Below, one piece after another: positions 50,753-53,108 of a stretch of 53,108 nt of DNA. Source of the stretch: an uncultured Alkalilimnicola sp. (GTDB taxonomy: Bacteria > Pseudomonadota > Gammaproteobacteria > Nitrococcales > AK92). The stretch is taken from positions 1 through 53,108 of the forward strand of contig CALGAN010000025.1 in NCBI GenBank assembly GCA_937951875.1, given 5' to 3'. The stretch's first letter is position 1. Each line of letters opens with the position of its first letter. The notes under the pieces were generated by a model. The model was not told where the DNA came from and made no database searches. It was given only the letters and a program-made list of their open reading frames with translations. The translations under genes and the position numbers were made by a program.

Positions 50753-52699
50753 ATGAAACTGAAACAACTAGCGTTGGCGCTATCGTTGGGCCTGGTCTTG
50801 GCGGCCTGCGGCGGCGGTGGTGGCGGCGGTGGCAATGACACGGGAGGCGGCGGCGGCAGCGATCCGGGTGCCGAGAATCCGCCGCCGTCGGGCGGGGGCG
50901 GCGGCGATACCACCGCCGACATCAACGTGGTGCGCGGCATCGTCTCCGACTTCGCCACCGGCCAGCGGCTGAAGGGCGTGACGGTGACGGCCGGTGGCAG
51001 AAGCGTCACCACCAACGCCAAGGGCGAGTACGCGATCGAGGTGCCGGCCGACAAGCGCATGGTGCTGGCGTTCAGCGCCGAGGGCTACGCGCCCGGCTAC
51101 GAGCAGGTCACGGTCAGCAACGATGCCGCGGCGCTGATGATCGCCCTGAAGAAGCAGGGTGAGCTGCAGTCCTACAAGAGCAACGAGACCAAGACCATCT
51201 ACCAGCGGACCCAGGTCGGTCCGTACGCGGTGATCTTCAAGCCCAACACGCTGGACACCGACGATATCAACCTGCGCGTGGCGGTCACGCCGCTCGATCC
51301 CACCAAGGAGTCCAGCGTTCTGCCCGGTGACCTGATCACCCCCGACGCGGTGCTCAACCCGCTGACCTTCGCGGAGTTCACCATCCTCGACAGCGCCGGC
51401 AATCACGTGAACCTCAAGCCGGGCGCCGAGGCGGTGGTGGAGCTGCCGATTCCGATGGAGCTGCGCGGCCGTCCGGAATACGCCCTGGGTGAGACCATCC
51501 ATTGTTACTCCTACAACCCGGTCACCGGTCAGTGGGAGGACTTCGTGGTCGGCGTGATCACCCTCTCCAGCGTCGACGGCGTGACGCCGGTGGTGCGGGC
51601 TTCGGTCAAGCACTTCTCCTGGTACGGTGCTGCGCCTCAGGCCGAGGAGTGCGAGTGGTTCTCCGGGCGCGTGGTCAGCGCCGTCGACGGCAAGCCGCTG
51701 CCCGGCGCTCGGGTCGAAGCCTTCCCCGGCAGCGTGACGCGTACCGCCGCCAACGGCGAGTTCAACGTGATCACCACCAAGGGCGCCAACCCGAAGATCG
51801 TGGCCACCCGCACCTACACTGACACCGACGGCAGCGTCAGCGGCACGCCGGGCGCCAAGATCATCGAGTTCGGCAAGCTTGACACCGACTACCTGCCGAT
51901 CGCGCCGCTGGTGCGCTGCGAGGACGCGCTCGCCAGCATGCAGGCCAACACCGTGCCGGCGCAGGTTCGGGCGGTCGATCCGACCAACCTGGAGATCAAG
52001 ATCGGGCCGGTCGGTGAGCTCAACTATCTGGTCACTGCCATGCTGATGGATCACATGGTGACCGTGATGCTCGATAGCGCGATACCCGGCGAAGAGCCTG
52101 GCGAGGTAGGCGAGCCAGTGAGCGGCGCCAAGATCACGCTGCTCGACACGGTTACCGGCAATTCCTGGGACGTGCCGCAGGTGGTCTTGGGCGGTGAGGC
52201 GATTCCTGGCTACTACATGTTGACTGATTTCAACGCCGTTCCCGGTACCCGTTACCTGCTGCAGGTCGACGCCGACAACAACGGCACCATCGACGGCAGC
52301 GGCTCGGTGGTGGCGGTCGGCAAGCTGTCCTGGGTCAACCCGACCCAAGGCGCCACCCTGCCGCGCTCCAACTTCATCGCCAGCTGGAACGATACCGGTG
52401 CCCTGATCGACGGCTACGCGGCGACCTATTTGGTGCAGATCATGGGGCGCTCCGAGCTGGATATCACCCGCATCGCCCAGTACCTCGGGTCGGGGCGTTC
52501 CTTCCAGGTCAAGCAGGTGGTCAATCCGGAGCTCGACCTGCCGCCCGGCGAGTATGGTGCGATTATTTATGCCTTCAACGGTCCGGCGGTGGCCGAGTCC
52601 GATGACTTCGATTTGGTCAACAACATTTCCGGTCCGACCGTGAGCGGATCCTTCAACTCGATCCAGACCGCGAGCATCACTAGCTTCACGCTCGAGTGA
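50753..52699 (+). CDS. Poly-glycine lipoprotein with CarboxypepD_reg-like domains
   Basis: 648 residues from the ATG at 50753, with AGGAAGAG upstream. Lipobox LVLAAC is followed by a long Gly/Asp/Ser/Pro tether (GGGGGGGGNDTGGGGG), as in surface-exposed lipoproteins. Carboxypeptidase-regulatory-like beta domains are seen at about 62-128 (VRGIVSDFATGQRLKGVTVT) and 303-350 (SGRVVSAVDGKPLPGARVEA), and a third, looser one near 455-520. No catalytic residues are apparent. A hairpin with a T-run ends the unit at 52727. Probably a surface partner of the upstream haem-motif propeller. Confidence 0.88.
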   Translation: MKLKQLALALSLGLVLAACGGGGGGGGNDTGGGGGSDPGAENPPPSGGGGGDTTADINVVRGIVSDFATGQRLKGVTVTAGGRSVTTNAKGEYAIEVPADKRMVLAFSAEGYAPGYEQVTVSNDAAALMIALKKQGELQSYKSNETKTIYQRTQVGPYAVIFKPNTLDTDDINLRVAVTPLDPTKESSVLPGDLITPDAVLNPLTFAEFTILDSAGNHVNLKPGAEAVVELPIPMELRGRPEYALGETIHCYSYNPVTGQWEDFVVGVITLSSVDGVTPVVRASVKHFSWYGAAPQAEECEWFSGRVVSAVDGKPLPGARVEAFPGSVTRTAANGEFNVITTKGANPKIVATRTYTDTDGSVSGTPGAKIIEFGKLDTDYLPIAPLVRCEDALASMQANTVPAQVRAVDPTNLEIKIGPVGELNYLVTAMLMDHMVTVMLDSAIPGEEPGEVGEPVSGAKITLLDTVTGNSWDVPQVVLGGEAIPGYYMLTDFNAVPGTRYLLQVDADNNGTIDGSGSVVAVGKLSWVNPTQGATLPRSNFIASWNDTGALIDGYAATYLVQIMGRSELDITRIAQYLGSGRSFQVKQVVNPELDLPPGEYGAIIYAFNGPAVAESDDFDLVNNISGPTVSGSFNSIQTASITSFTLE

Positions 52700-52726
52700 G
52701 CCGCCCTCGGATCGGTCGAGGAACCC

Positions 52727-52757
52727 AAGGCCCGCGTCGCCAGGCGCGGGCCTTTTT
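52727..52757 (+). terminator. Intrinsic terminator of the propeller/lipoprotein operon
   Basis: AAGGCCCGCG and CGCGGGCCTT form a perfect ten-base stem around an eight-base loop, followed by TTT. It begins 28 bases after the stop at 52699. Confidence 0.92.
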
Positions 52758-52822
52758 GCGTGCGCCGTGTCTGACCTATGCTGGCGTTTCCATGGGGTTG
52801 GGTCAGGCGGGAGGGCTGCACG

Positions 52823-53108
52823 ATGTTCGTGGCGGTGGATCATGTTGCGCTCGCGGTTCGCGATCTGGAGACGGCGGTCCGCGGCTACGCGACCCTATTC
52901 GGCGGCTCGCCGCAGCGCCTGGGCCCTGGTGAGGTCAGGTTCGAACTGCCGAACCTGACCTTGGCGCTGGTCGGGCCGGGCGCCATCGATGCGCGGTTGG
53001 CGGGCTGGCTGGAGGCGCAGGGCGAAGGCATCTGCGCGATCGCGCTGGCCGCCGCCGATCCGGCCGGTGCGCGGCGCCTGCTGGCGCGGCGGGCGGTCGC
53101 GGTGGACG
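52823..53108 (+). CDS. VOC-family (glyoxalase-like) protein, 3' end outside window
   Basis: 95 codons are visible from the ATG at 52823, which follows GGGAGGG. The start FVAVDHVALAVRDLETAVRG is the hallmark of the vicinal-oxygen-chelate fold (His as first metal ligand), continuing with YATLFGG and FELPNLTLALVGPG. The segment matches the N-terminal half of methylmalonyl-CoA epimerase-like and related proteins. Too little remains to name the substrate. Confidence 0.85.
   Translation, partial: MFVAVDHVALAVRDLETAVRGYATLFGGSPQRLGPGEVRFELPNLTLALVGPGAIDARLAGWLEAQGEGICAIALAAADPAGARRLLARRAVAVD

Overview
The window is a GC-rich (roughly 65-70% by eye), densely coded stretch of a bacterial chromosome, most likely from a gammaproteobacterium. 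SlyD, RluE, HrpB, TrmH, MscL, a CsdA/DeaD-type helicase with a DbpA-like RNA-binding end, an RraB-like gene, an H-NS-like protein and an Mdt-type RND pump point that way. Nothing allows a genus call. There are no rRNA or tRNA genes, no CRISPR array and no intact mobile element.

Positions 1-18479 hold one large envelope locus built as two divergent arms around a 420-base intergenic region (12604-13023). The leftward arm encodes, in transcription order: an HzsA-related dihaem lipoprotein, an SH3-domain outer-membrane barrel, a second barrel, a TlpA-type thioredoxin, a DUF4266 lipoprotein, a DUF3570 barrel, a small exported coiled-coil protein, a periplasmic TPR protein, a 919-residue TPR lipoprotein, a short TPR lipoprotein, a 102-residue exported protein and a TolQ/ExbB/AglR-type proton channel cut by the window edge. 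Most junctions overlap or nearly touch. The rightward arm encodes a monohaem exported protein with a planctomycete-like cytochrome motif, a dihaem lipoprotein with a LamG-like domain, and a Tat-exported DUF1501-like protein. The left arm resembles the envelope-spanning core of the Myxococcus Agl-Glt gliding machinery (proton channel, TPR proteins and lipoproteins, outer-membrane barrels). Its coupling to an exported multi-cytochrome module is the strongest candidate here for an undescribed system.

Positions 18665-34370 hold a membrane GGDEF/EAL protein with a degenerate GGDEF motif, an M16 peptidase, RluE, a frameshifted RraB-like gene, a class I glutamine amidotransferase divergent from a LysR regulator, an exported alpha/beta hydrolase with a beta-helix-like tail, an H-NS-family protein lacking the usual arginines, an encapsulin with its encapsulated ferritin cargo, a TrmH/SpoU methyltransferase, and a two-gene RND efflux operon.

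Positions 34371-49334 carry mainly housekeeping genes: an RluA-family pseudouridine synthase, HrpB, MscL, an RRM protein with a long leader, a hydrolase-fold protein lacking its serine, an FAD monooxygenase, an APC permease followed by an exported SAM-methyltransferase-like protein, a flavodoxin-like protein, SlyD, a beta-CASP RNase-like protein and a DEAD-box helicase. Two copies of a roughly 100-base dispersed repeat lie at 34506 and 42433. Positions 49562-52699 encode a haem-motif beta-propeller lipoprotein and a poly-glycine lipoprotein with CarboxypepD_reg-like domains, followed by a clear terminator and the start of a VOC-family gene.
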